Notes under the pieces: generated by a model
What the model was told of the DNA's origin: nothing
Databases searched by the model: none
The model's input: the letters and a program-made list of their open reading frames with translations, nothing else
Shown here: one piece after another, positions 1-5,497 of the stretch
How positions within the stretch are numbered: position 1 is the stretch's first letter
How the letters are laid out: every line of letters starts with the position of its first letter
Made by a program: the position numbers and the translations under genes
Source of the DNA: Anaerolineae bacterium
Lineage (GTDB): Bacteria > Chloroflexota > Anaerolineae > Promineifilales > Promineifilaceae
Direction: 5' to 3'
Assembly: GCA_028284105.1 (NCBI GenBank)
Contig: JANQSK010000563.1
Location: 1 to 5,551, forward strand
Length of the DNA stretch: 5,551 bases

Positions 1-14
1 CCTTTAATGGCAAA

Positions 15-46
15 GATAGCGTGGGAGGTGAGAGTCCTGCGCTATC
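15..46. repeat. Inverted repeat, 7-bp perfect stem
   Basis: GATAGCG at 15-21 is the exact reverse complement of CGCTATC at 40-46, with an 18-nt loop. Inside the loop AGG (26-28) can pair with CCT (36-38), so a longer imperfect hairpin is possible. On the plus strand it is followed by a T-rich run (TCATTTTATT), and on the minus strand by CTTTGCC. It could be a weak terminator for an unseen plus-strand gene to the left, or part of the 3' end of the leftward transcript. The T tracts are poor, so I call only an inverted repeat. Confidence 0.4.
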
Positions 47-91
47 GTCATTTTATTCCCTTGTAATGTTTTATAGGTCAGGAGTAACAAG

Positions 92-109
92 CACCTCCCC
101 CCAGAGGTG
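92..109. repeat. Inverted repeat, 6-bp perfect GC-rich stem
   Basis: CACCTC (92-97) pairs perfectly with GAGGTG (104-109) across a 6-nt loop, CCCCCA. It lies about 70 bp beyond the stop of the last leftward small gene and is a candidate end of that transcript. Neither side has a proper T tract, so intrinsic termination is doubtful. Its left arm extended by two bases (CACCTCCC, 92-99) is also the exact complement of GGGAGGTG at 23-30, in the loop of the neighbouring repeat, so two exclusive folds are possible. Confidence 0.35.
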
Positions 110-176
110 GTTGAAGATAAACAACCCTTATTTTCCACCTGCGATCTTCATAGCTATACGAAGCATTCTAGAGGCA

Positions 177-296
177 TCATAGCTTATAGACATCCTCAAT
201 CAATACCCGAATAACCCAAAGAGCAACAGGAATAAGAAAAAGAGCCAGAAAGGCAATTAATCCAAGCAATTCGAACCAATTAATGTCAGTGATCAT
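177..296 (-). CDS. 39-aa single-span membrane micro-protein, hypothetical
   Basis: A very short gene with ATG at 296-294 and TGA at 179-177. It is supported by its ribosome binding site, a GGGGG run at 302-306 exactly 5 nt before the ATG, and by an 11-bp overlap with the end of the upstream 151-155-aa gene, which suggests translational coupling. The product starts MITDINWFELLG and has one hydrophobic span at about residues 8-29 with a proline at 23. It then has W27, R30 and the short charged tail IEDVYKL. It would be an inner-membrane protein with almost no soluble domain. The end WVIRVLIEDVYKL resembles the WFLVELVIDIREL segment of the 52-aa membrane protein two genes upstream. I recognise no family. 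Small holin-like, toxin-like or complex-stabilising membrane peptides have this architecture, but nothing here chooses between them. Confidence 0.55.
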   Translation of the reverse strand: MITDINWFELLGLIAFLALFLIPVALWVIRVLIEDVYKL

Positions 297-741
297 CGGA
301 ACCCCCATCTGAAAGCAGATTGGAAGCCTTAGCCATATCACGGATATATTTTTGGTGCAGTTCGTTTAATCTTTCTTTTGAAACGGTTGTACCGATGTAA
401 TATTTTTTTGAGAGAAACCCTTTTCCTCTTGGGGTTTGCAGATAGTAATAAGTTCTATCATTAGCTCTTACATCTGGAATAATGGCATATCTAAATCCCT
501 CAGCATTAAATACAGATGTACATTTATAAGCTAATCCCTTATCCTCCCAATCACCATACATTGTACGGTCACGAATACGGTCAGATAGAGCCATCAAAAC
601 TTCATGCCCAAGACCATGATCAACACGGGAGAGGAACTCAATCAATACGTCTATTGCATCAGCAGGTTTGAGTAATTTTAAGTCCCTAAGAGAAACGAGT
701 AGAAAAGAGCGAATACGCTTTTTAATGTGTGATTTGTACAT
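286..741 (-). CDS. Hypothetical protein, 151 aa (155 aa from an upstream GTG)
   Basis: I prefer ATG at 741-739, because AAAGGTG at 751-757 lies 9 nt upstream. The same AAAGGTG element precedes the first gene of this operon. A GTG at 753-751 would add four residues (MLKK) but has no clear binding site. The first 20 residues are strongly basic (KSHIKKRIRS). Residues 20-60 look helical. A likely beta-rich stretch follows, with GDWEDKGLAYKC at 63-74, RYAIIPD at 84-90, a YYYLQ motif at 98-102 and KGFLSKKYYIG at 107-117. The tail is charged and Ser/Asp-rich. No signal peptide or membrane span is visible. The Tyr-rich strand followed by a Gly-Lys turn and a second YYIG strand vaguely resembles small domains found beside DNA-binding or recombination proteins, which is a weak impression only. 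It overlaps the small membrane gene on each side. Function unknown. Confidence 0.7.
   Translation of the reverse strand: MYKSHIKKRIRSFLLVSLRDLKLLKPADAIDVLIEFLSRVDHGLGHEVLMALSDRIRDRTMYGDWEDKGLAYKCTSVFNAEGFRYAIIPDVRANDRTYYYLQTPRGKGFLSKKYYIGTTVSKERLNELHQKYIRDMAKASNLLSDGGSDDH
302..306 (-). promoter_or_regulatory. Ribosome binding site for the 39-aa membrane protein
   Basis: The minus-strand GGGGG run lies 5 nt before the ATG at 296 and inside the 3' end of the preceding gene. It is one of the main reasons to accept so short an ORF. The 52-aa gene has the same G-run at the same spacing. Confidence 0.5.
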
Positions 742-880
742 TTTTTTTAGCACCTTTTACATACATATCAATTCGAGAGTGAAGGTGTGAGAGTTCTCGA
801 ATATCAATAACTAGCTCGACTAAAAACCAGATAAAGACTATTAAGCAGAGTAAAATAACGATGGAAATTACAAAAGGCAC
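722..880 (-). CDS. 52-aa single-span membrane micro-protein with GTG start, hypothetical
   Basis: GTG at 880-878 to TAA at 724-722. The GTG is preceded by AGGGGG (886-891) at a 5-nt spacing and starts only 2 nt after the stop of the 111-aa gene. It reads through into the following gene, overlapping it by 20 bp (or 32 bp if that gene starts at its GTG). The product has a strongly hydrophobic segment from about residue 3 to 25, including W18. A short amphipathic tail of charged and His residues follows (DIRELSHLHSRID at 26-38, then VKGAKKN), giving a basic, probably cytoplasmic C-terminus. It would be a one-span inner-membrane protein. No family is recognised. Its post-span segment resembles that of the 39-aa protein in the same operon. 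The non-ATG start and the length make it easy for gene finders to miss. Confidence 0.55.
   Translation of the reverse strand: MPFVISIVILLCLIVFIWFLVELVIDIRELSHLHSRIDMYVKGAKKNVQITH
751..757 (-). promoter_or_regulatory. Ribosome binding site deciding the start of the 151-aa gene
   Basis: Minus-strand AAAGGTG lies 9 nt upstream of the ATG at 741. It covers the alternative GTG start at 753, which itself lacks a binding site at normal distance. This favours the 151-residue product. Confidence 0.4.
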
Positions 881-882
881 AG

Positions 883-1218
883 CTACCCCCTATTACATTT
901 TCTAGCTGCAATAATCATCTTATTGGCCAGAGAAATAAAGGTGATAACTGATTGTGTTTTTGGGTATTTCTTCATGATTGAAACGGCTAATTCCAAACCA
1001 TCGATTAAGAAATTGTAGAAAGTACGACGCGAAGCCATCCCCGCATTATAAGAATAATCGGTGATAAAGGCGTGGTAGATTGTGGAAACTTGGGGAGCAA
1101 GTGTGAAGGGCTGTGTAGGATGACGCAGAAACCAATTACTAACTAACTTATCAGCGAATAGAGAGACAAAGGAATCACGATTTTTCCAACGAAAAGAGGC
1201 TTTTTTAGGGGTATTCAT
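883..1218 (-). CDS. Hypothetical protein, 111 aa, first gene of the leftward operon
   Basis: The ATG at 1218-1216 has AAAGGTG (1227-1233) 8 nt upstream, and the gene ends with TAG at 885-883. The product is basic and appears mostly helical. It opens with MNTPKKASFRWKNRDSF, then has FADKLVSNWFLRHP at about 21-34, an aromatic stretch with YHAFITDYSYNAGMASRRTFYNFLIDGLELA at about 48-78, and a Lys/Arg-rich end (IIAARKCNRG). The ASRRTFYNFL segment could be the recognition helix of a small helix-turn-helix domain, but I see no complete motif. No signal peptide or convincing membrane span is present. Its stop lies 2 nt before the GTG of the 52-aa membrane protein, so the two are almost certainly co-transcribed. 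Family not recognised and function unknown. Confidence 0.65.
   Translation of the reverse strand: MNTPKKASFRWKNRDSFVSLFADKLVSNWFLRHPTQPFTLAPQVSTIYHAFITDYSYNAGMASRRTFYNFLIDGLELAVSIMKKYPKTQSVITFISLANKMIIAARKCNRG
886..891 (-). promoter_or_regulatory. Ribosome binding site supporting the GTG start of the 52-aa gene
   Basis: Minus-strand AGGGGG lies 5 nt before GTG 880 and overlaps the last codons of the 111-aa gene. No ATG in this frame would keep the hydrophobic segment, so the site decides the start. Confidence 0.5.
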
Positions 1219-1226
1219 GATAGTAA

Positions 1227-1233
1227 CACCTTT
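1227..1233 (-). promoter_or_regulatory. Ribosome binding site of the 111-aa gene
   Basis: Minus-strand AAAGGTG lies 8 nt before the ATG at 1218. Just upstream in the leader, GCGC (1236-1239 and 1245-1248) can form a small hairpin. I see no convincing -35/-10 pair for the leftward operon between 1250 and 1345; a TATAAA-like box exists near 1313-1318 but has no well-spaced -35. Confidence 0.45.
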
Positions 1234-1333
1234 AAGCGCCTTGAGCGCATTGATTTGTGTACGTATCCCTCAGATTAGTTGTGAGAGTTGAAGGAGTACA
1301 TACTTGTCGGATTTATAGTTAATTTAAGTATGA

Positions 1334-1357
1334 AGGGGTTGCAACACCCCTCTTTTT
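1334..1357 (+). terminator. Rho-independent terminator upstream of the terpene operon
   Basis: AGGGGT (1334-1339) pairs perfectly with ACCCCT (1346-1351) around a TGCAAC loop, and CTTTTT follows (1352-1357), the standard intrinsic terminator layout on the plus strand. The opposite strand lacks a T tract. No plus-strand gene ends here, since the neighbours to the left run the other way. It probably insulates the operon from read-through or antisense transcription. If a promoter lies upstream of it, it could instead attenuate the operon. The centre GTTGCAAC (1338-1345) is an 8-bp palindrome. Confidence 0.6.
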
Positions 1358-1379
1358 ACTCTCTAGTATCTTTTGGGCA

Positions 1380-1408
1380 TTTACCTGTGATAAACAGAGT
1401 GATATTTT
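1380..1408 (+). promoter_or_regulatory. Candidate sigma70-type promoter of the terpene operon
   Basis: TTTACC (1380-1385, 4 of 6 to TTGACA) and TATTTT (1403-1408, 4 of 6 to TATAAT) are separated by exactly 17 bp. This predicts a start near 1415 and a leader of about 27 nt ahead of the first ATG. It lies downstream of the terminator at 1334-1357, consistent with that hairpin acting as an insulator. The consensus match is modest and the region is AT-rich, so chance matches are likely. Confidence 0.35.
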
Positions 1409-1430
1409 ATTAAAAGGGAAATTTAATGCT

Positions 1431-1435
1431 GGGAG
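1431..1435 (+). promoter_or_regulatory. Ribosome binding site of the class I terpene synthase
   Basis: GGGAG lies 6 nt before the ATG at 1442 and supports that start. The next in-frame Met is residue 48, too far in to be the start. Confidence 0.55.
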
Positions 1436-1441
1436 CCACCA

Positions 1442-2461
1442 ATGCATTTACAAAGAAAAAAACAAAAAGCAATACCCATCACCCTGTTTGAGAACTGCTT
1501 TTTGGAAGAAAAAAAACAAATAGAAAAAACGCAGGTCTTTGAACACTGTCAAATTACCGCTGACAGATTGCAAAACTGGGCAATGGACTACAAATTGGTG
1601 CGCCCAGAACGAATCATGCCTTTAGCCCTGACGCTATCCTCTACTCATCCAGTAAACGATCTTGATGCAGTTTTTATCAGTGCGTGCACAAATTTATGGA
1701 TTTTTGCAATAGACGACTTTATTGATGAGTCCAAATTAGCGGATGAAGAGTTAAAAATTCACGCAGAGACTTACCAATCTATTATCAAAGGGCACAACTC
1801 CCCCACCCCATCTGATGAATTAGGCGGGATGATTCATCAGATTAGAACCGAATTGCAACAATATCCGTTATTCAAAGAACTAGAAAATGATTGGACTGAA
1901 GCTTTGTGTCGAATGATACGAGGCATGACTATGGAAAATCAATGGCGCGATGAATTTCACTCTTCTAGAAAGCTTCCAAGCATCAAGGAATATCTAGAAA
2001 ATGGCTTATACAGTGTCGGTGGACCACCACATATATGGACAGTTTTAATTACCCTGGGCGACCCATCTGCAGTCCCAGAAAAAATTATTCTCCAAGAAAT
2101 GGGAAAACTGGCATCTACTTGCATTCGATTAGCAAATGATTGGCAAAGCTACGAAAAAGAAGTGCGAGAAGGTGGTATCAACGCTTTAACCATTTGGAAT
2201 AACCATTTATTTCGTGAACTTGATTATGAAATTGCCCTAAAAAAATCACAAAATCATTTAATTGACTTGATCAATCAAAATTTGAAGAAATTAAAAGCTA
2301 TCAAAGCAGAAATAAGAACAACCACAGGTTTCCCTGAACAAGCCATTGAAAATATCGCTGAATTTGTTTGTGAATTTTATATGCAGCACGATTTCCACAC
2401 GATGGTTCAAGACTTCTATTTTCCATCAGAGATCAAATCCAGCGTACAAAAAATAGAGTGA
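1442..2461 (+). CDS. Class I terpene synthase, probably diterpene synthase acting on a bicyclic diphosphate
   Basis: A cytosolic 339-aa enzyme of the bacterial class I terpene cyclase fold. It is expected to bind three Mg2+ ions, remove diphosphate from its substrate and guide the carbocation to product. The Asp-rich motif DDFIDE is at residues 91-96. The NSE motif NDWQSYEKE is at 232-240 (N232, S236, E240, with K239 in the usual basic place). Between them, MENQWRDEF (164-172) and YLENGLYSVGG (184-194) occupy the helix-G region. Two usual bacterial features are absent: the pyrophosphate-sensor Arg (the typical YLxxRxxTxG reads YLENGLYSVG, and no Arg lies between 177 and 228) and the C-terminal RY pair (no Arg after 292). 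Length is normal, though the N-terminus is Lys-rich. The class II cyclase starts 3 bp after its stop, so the likely substrate is that enzyme's product, as in the kolavelool pair of Herpetosiphon. The exact product cannot be read from sequence. Confidence 0.9.
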   Translation: MHLQRKKQKAIPITLFENCFLEEKKQIEKTQVFEHCQITADRLQNWAMDYKLVRPERIMPLALTLSSTHPVNDLDAVFISACTNLWIFAIDDFIDESKLADEELKIHAETYQSIIKGHNSPTPSDELGGMIHQIRTELQQYPLFKELENDWTEALCRMIRGMTMENQWRDEFHSSRKLPSIKEYLENGLYSVGGPPHIWTVLITLGDPSAVPEKIILQEMGKLASTCIRLANDWQSYEKEVREGGINALTIWNNHLFRELDYEIALKKSQNHLIDLINQNLKKLKAIKAEIRTTTGFPEQAIENIAEFVCEFYMQHDFHTMVQDFYFPSEIKSSVQKIE

Positions 2462-2464
2462 CCT

Positions 2465-4174
2465 ATGAGCATTTACAAAACGAAAGAAAGTGTTGGGAAT
2501 GATTTTTCAAGCTTATTTGACCCACCCTTCACCATAACAAAGGGGACTGGATTGCTTCAATTTCCAGATCCAAACAGTCCCAAATCTATCAAAATTAAGC
2601 AGAAGATAGATGGATTTTCAGCAAAAGATTTAATCAAACTTTTGAATAATCCTCAGGCTCGCCCCGGAATTGCGCCAACTGCGTATGATACGGCGTGGCT
2701 GGCCAGCATTCCATCAGAAGATGATTTGAGACTCCCAATGTTTCCATCAGCGTTGCAATGGTTGTTGGAGAATCAATCAAGTGATGGAAGTTGGGGTGGA
2801 AAAATCCAGTACGAGCATGATCGCATTCTGTGCACATTAGCCGCGCTTGTTCCAATTAAACAGTTTTGTGCCAGTGAACATGTTGCAAATAATTTAAAAG
2901 CAGGAATTCGCTATCTCTGGCAACATGGCCACCTCCTGTCTAACGAACCCACTGAGCTTGTTGCTTTTGAATTGCTTTTACCAACCATGGTTAAAAGAGC
3001 ACAGAATTTGGGAATACCCGTTCCCCCCAATTTAGACATTTACACTTCTCAACGGGCAGAAAAAATGAAGCTGATTCCAGCAGGAGCCTTGTACTCGCCT
3101 CGAGTCACTATCGTCCATTCACTAGAATTTCTGGGTGAACAAGCAGATGTGTCAGGCCTGCGAGCAGCTCAGGGTATCAATGGCTCTATAGGAAATTCGC
3201 CTGCAGCCACTGCCTTTTATTATTCTCAAACAAAAGATCCAAAGGCGCTTTCCTATTTGCATGACTGCATGGATCAAAGCGGCGGCGCAAAGGTACCAGT
3301 CCTGTATCCATGCGAAAATTATGAGCTTCTTTGGTCAGCCTATCATTTATATTTAGCTGGCGTACCCGTTTCCTCACTATTAAATGAACAACAAACAATG
3401 ATGCTCAAGAATGCACTAAATAACGGTGGAGTCAGTTTATCCCCATCATTTCCAATTCCTGATGCAGATGATACGGCCGTTGCGCTTTTGTTCCTTCATG
3501 AATTGGGTCAATCACCCGACCCAAAGATTTTAGAATATTATGCAACCCCAGACGGACACTTTGCTAGTTTTCAATATGAGCGTCATTCATCAGTTGGTGT
3601 AAGCCTGCATGTCCTTCATGCATTGTTACGTGTCCCTGGTTATCCTGGCGGACAACGAACGATAACACGATTACTTGATTATTTAGCAAGCCAGCAAATT
3701 GACGGCCTTTACTGGATTGATAAATGGCATATTTCACCATATTACGCCACTGCTCATGCATTATGTATCTTGACAGAGCTTGATTCAAGGATGGCATTTA
3801 GGATGCGGCCGTTAATTGAACAATCGAGAGAGTGGATTCGTAATACACAAAATCAAGATGGTTCATGGGGCTTCTACAACCAGCCAACACTTGAAGAAAC
3901 GGCCTATGCATTATTGGCGCTCGCTGCAAGCACCCCCACCCCACTTTCCAGTGAGGATCGTCGAAGCTGCGAGAAAGCCGTCTACTATCTTCAAACAAAA
4001 TTAAAAGAGGCGCCAGTTGGCTCAAGTGCGGACCTCTTCCCGCCACTATGGATTGATAAATGCTTGTATAGACCTGCCTTGATTGTACAAGCAGTCATTG
4101 CAGCCGCACTTGAAGCATATAAAAAAATATCGACAGAAGAACATTTAAACGGGGTCAATCATGAAGTTAAGTAG
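2465..4174 (+). CDS. Class II diterpene cyclase (copalyl/kolavenyl diphosphate synthase type)
   Basis: A 569-aa protonation-initiated cyclase, expected to turn geranylgeranyl diphosphate into a bicyclic labdadienyl- or clerodane-type diphosphate while leaving the diphosphate in place. The catalytic DxDD motif is D333-A-D335-D336, with D335 as the expected general acid. Other family blocks are AYDTAWLASIP (73-83), QSSDGSWGG (104-112, a QW-like repeat), VHSLEFLG (217-224), GSIGNSPAATA (240-250), a second QW-like repeat QNQDGSWGF (462-470), and LWIDKCLYRP (528-537) near the end. No class I DDxxD domain is fused, so it is a single-function bacterial betagamma-type enzyme. It has about 50-70 residues before the first conserved block, somewhat longer than I expect for bacterial relatives. 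It starts 3 bp after the class I gene with only a weak GAG ahead, so translation is probably coupled. Stereochemistry and product (copalyl, halimadienyl or kolavenyl) cannot be told. Confidence 0.92.
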   Translation: MSIYKTKESVGNDFSSLFDPPFTITKGTGLLQFPDPNSPKSIKIKQKIDGFSAKDLIKLLNNPQARPGIAPTAYDTAWLASIPSEDDLRLPMFPSALQWLLENQSSDGSWGGKIQYEHDRILCTLAALVPIKQFCASEHVANNLKAGIRYLWQHGHLLSNEPTELVAFELLLPTMVKRAQNLGIPVPPNLDIYTSQRAEKMKLIPAGALYSPRVTIVHSLEFLGEQADVSGLRAAQGINGSIGNSPAATAFYYSQTKDPKALSYLHDCMDQSGGAKVPVLYPCENYELLWSAYHLYLAGVPVSSLLNEQQTMMLKNALNNGGVSLSPSFPIPDADDTAVALLFLHELGQSPDPKILEYYATPDGHFASFQYERHSSVGVSLHVLHALLRVPGYPGGQRTITRLLDYLASQQIDGLYWIDKWHISPYYATAHALCILTELDSRMAFRMRPLIEQSREWIRNTQNQDGSWGFYNQPTLEETAYALLALAASTPTPLSSEDRRSCEKAVYYLQTKLKEAPVGSSADLFPPLWIDKCLYRPALIVQAVIAAALEAYKKISTEEHLNGVNHEVK

Positions 4175-5486
4175 CATTGAAGCTCTAAACCCTGATGTTG
4201 ATGTCAACGATCCAGAAGGGTCACAAGGTGAAAGCAAACTCAAAAAGTTGATATCTTGGTTAACTTATTCTTGGGAAGGGCCACACCTACTCTCACAAAC
4301 ATTGAAATTAGAATGGCGTTTTGTGATGATTCGATGGTTAGGAATTGTCATTATTGCGCCCGGCTTATTCTTATTTAACCTTAGCCCAAATCAACTAATT
4401 GGGGCTTATATCGTTTTAGGCATTGCTTTTATCTACAACCTATTCCTCCAATATATGCTGGCAAAAAGGTCAAAGATGCTCATAAGCGGCTATCTTGTGA
4501 TTGTTTTGGATGCATTACTCAATATCGCAATGATTATTGTTGCAGGAGGATTTGAATCCCCGTTTTATTTCATTGTTTATACAGTTACTGTTTCCGCCGC
4601 CATGAGGTATGGGTATGGACCAGTATTAGTAATGGCAATGCTATTCGTGTTTTCTGACGTTATTGAAGGGCTTTTCTATAGGCAATTTTTAGGAGCGGCC
4701 TTCTTCTTGCGCTCTTCATGGTTGATATTAACCGCAATTATTGCGGCTTATTTACATGAAGAGGCCCAATCAGCCAAAGAAGCTCTAGAAGAAAAGCTCA
4801 ATCAATCTAATGCCTTAAACAAAGAGCTAGAAGCATTTAGTTACTCTGTATCCCATGATTTAAGAGCCCCCTTGCGAAGCATTGATGGGTTTAGTCAGGC
4901 CCTACTCGAAGATTATCATGATGAACTTGATGATGACGGAAAGGATTATCTTGAAAGAGTAAGAGCTGCTAGTCAAAGAATGGCACAACTTATTGATGAT
5001 CTTTTAGACCTCTCACGTGTGACAAGAAGCAATCTTCACAAAGAAACAATTGATCTTTCGGAGATTGCCCATTCAATCGTTGATAGTCTTAAAGAGGCAA
5101 AAAATCAAAGAAAAATCGATATAAAAATCAGAGAAGGAGTTGTGGCTTACGGTGACTCCAGATTACTTCGAGTTATCTTAGAAAATCTACTTAGCAATGC
5201 ATGGAAGTTCACTCAAAAGAAACCTAATGCCAAAATCGAATTCGGAATCGAGCAGCATGAAGGCGAAGAAGTTTATTTCGTAAAAGACAATGGTGACGGT
5301 TTTTCCATGGATTATGTAGATAAATTATTTGGGGCTTTTCAAAGGCTCCACTCAATGAATGAGTTTGAAGGAAATGGAATTGGTTTAGCGACTGTCCAAA
5401 GAATCATCAATCGTCACGGCGGGCGAGTTTGGGCATATGGTGAACCAGGAAACGGTGCAACTTTTTACTTTACATTATCGAATTAA
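4161..5486 (+). CDS. Six-span membrane sensor histidine kinase, phytochrome-type kinase core
   Basis: A 441-aa inner-membrane kinase. A cytosolic N-terminal stretch of about 50 residues precedes roughly six hydrophobic spans (about 54-73, 79-99, 107-128, 133-148, 153-172, 178-197). The third and fourth spans are joined by a GGFESPF turn. A Glu/Lys-rich, probably coiled-coil linker (198-225) leads to the dimerisation domain with SHDLRAP and phospho-acceptor H232. The ATPase part has N box ENLLSNAWKF (341-350), G1 DNGDGF (376-381), F box LFGAFQRLH (389-397), G2 GNGIGLA (404-410) and a final GNGATF (430-435). All catalytic residues look intact. There is no PAS, GAF or periplasmic domain, so the membrane block must be the sensor. 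Its ATG lies 14 bp inside the cyclase gene with GGGG (4151-4154) ahead, implying coupled translation. The likely partner is the response regulator 11 bp downstream. The signal is unknown. Confidence 0.92.
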   Translation: MKLSSIEALNPDVDVNDPEGSQGESKLKKLISWLTYSWEGPHLLSQTLKLEWRFVMIRWLGIVIIAPGLFLFNLSPNQLIGAYIVLGIAFIYNLFLQYMLAKRSKMLISGYLVIVLDALLNIAMIIVAGGFESPFYFIVYTVTVSAAMRYGYGPVLVMAMLFVFSDVIEGLFYRQFLGAAFFLRSSWLILTAIIAAYLHEEAQSAKEALEEKLNQSNALNKELEAFSYSVSHDLRAPLRSIDGFSQALLEDYHDELDDDGKDYLERVRAASQRMAQLIDDLLDLSRVTRSNLHKETIDLSEIAHSIVDSLKEAKNQRKIDIKIREGVVAYGDSRLLRVILENLLSNAWKFTQKKPNAKIEFGIEQHEGEEVYFVKDNGDGFSMDYVDKLFGAFQRLHSMNEFEGNGIGLATVQRIINRHGGRVWAYGEPGNGATFYFTLSN

Positions 5487-5497
5487 GAGAAATTGTT

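Noticed and set aside
3..182. Plus-strand frame open from the left edge to TAG at 182
   Set aside because: It could be the tail of a gene from outside, but its composition looks random, it spans both inverted repeats, and it converges into the leftward gene. A second frame ends at 66, so neither can be chosen.
128..193. 21-codon minus-strand ORF (MSISYDASR...) overlapping the end of the 39-aa gene
   Set aside because: The only purine-rich sequence (GAGG) touches the ATG, so spacing is wrong; it is too short and has no further support.
28..1288. The 8-mer GTGAGAGT occurring at 28-35, 787-794 and 1281-1288
   Set aside because: Flanks are unrelated, spacing is irregular and one copy is within coding sequence, so chance repetition is likely.
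1330..1413. 27-codon plus-strand ORF as a leader peptide
   Set aside because: No proper ribosome binding site and no diagnostic codon run; mentioned only as part of the terminator finding.
2634..4046. Minus-strand and alternate-frame ORFs of 62-82 codons within the class II cyclase gene
   Set aside because: They are shadows of a clearly conserved enzyme and have no family signature or spacing logic of their own.
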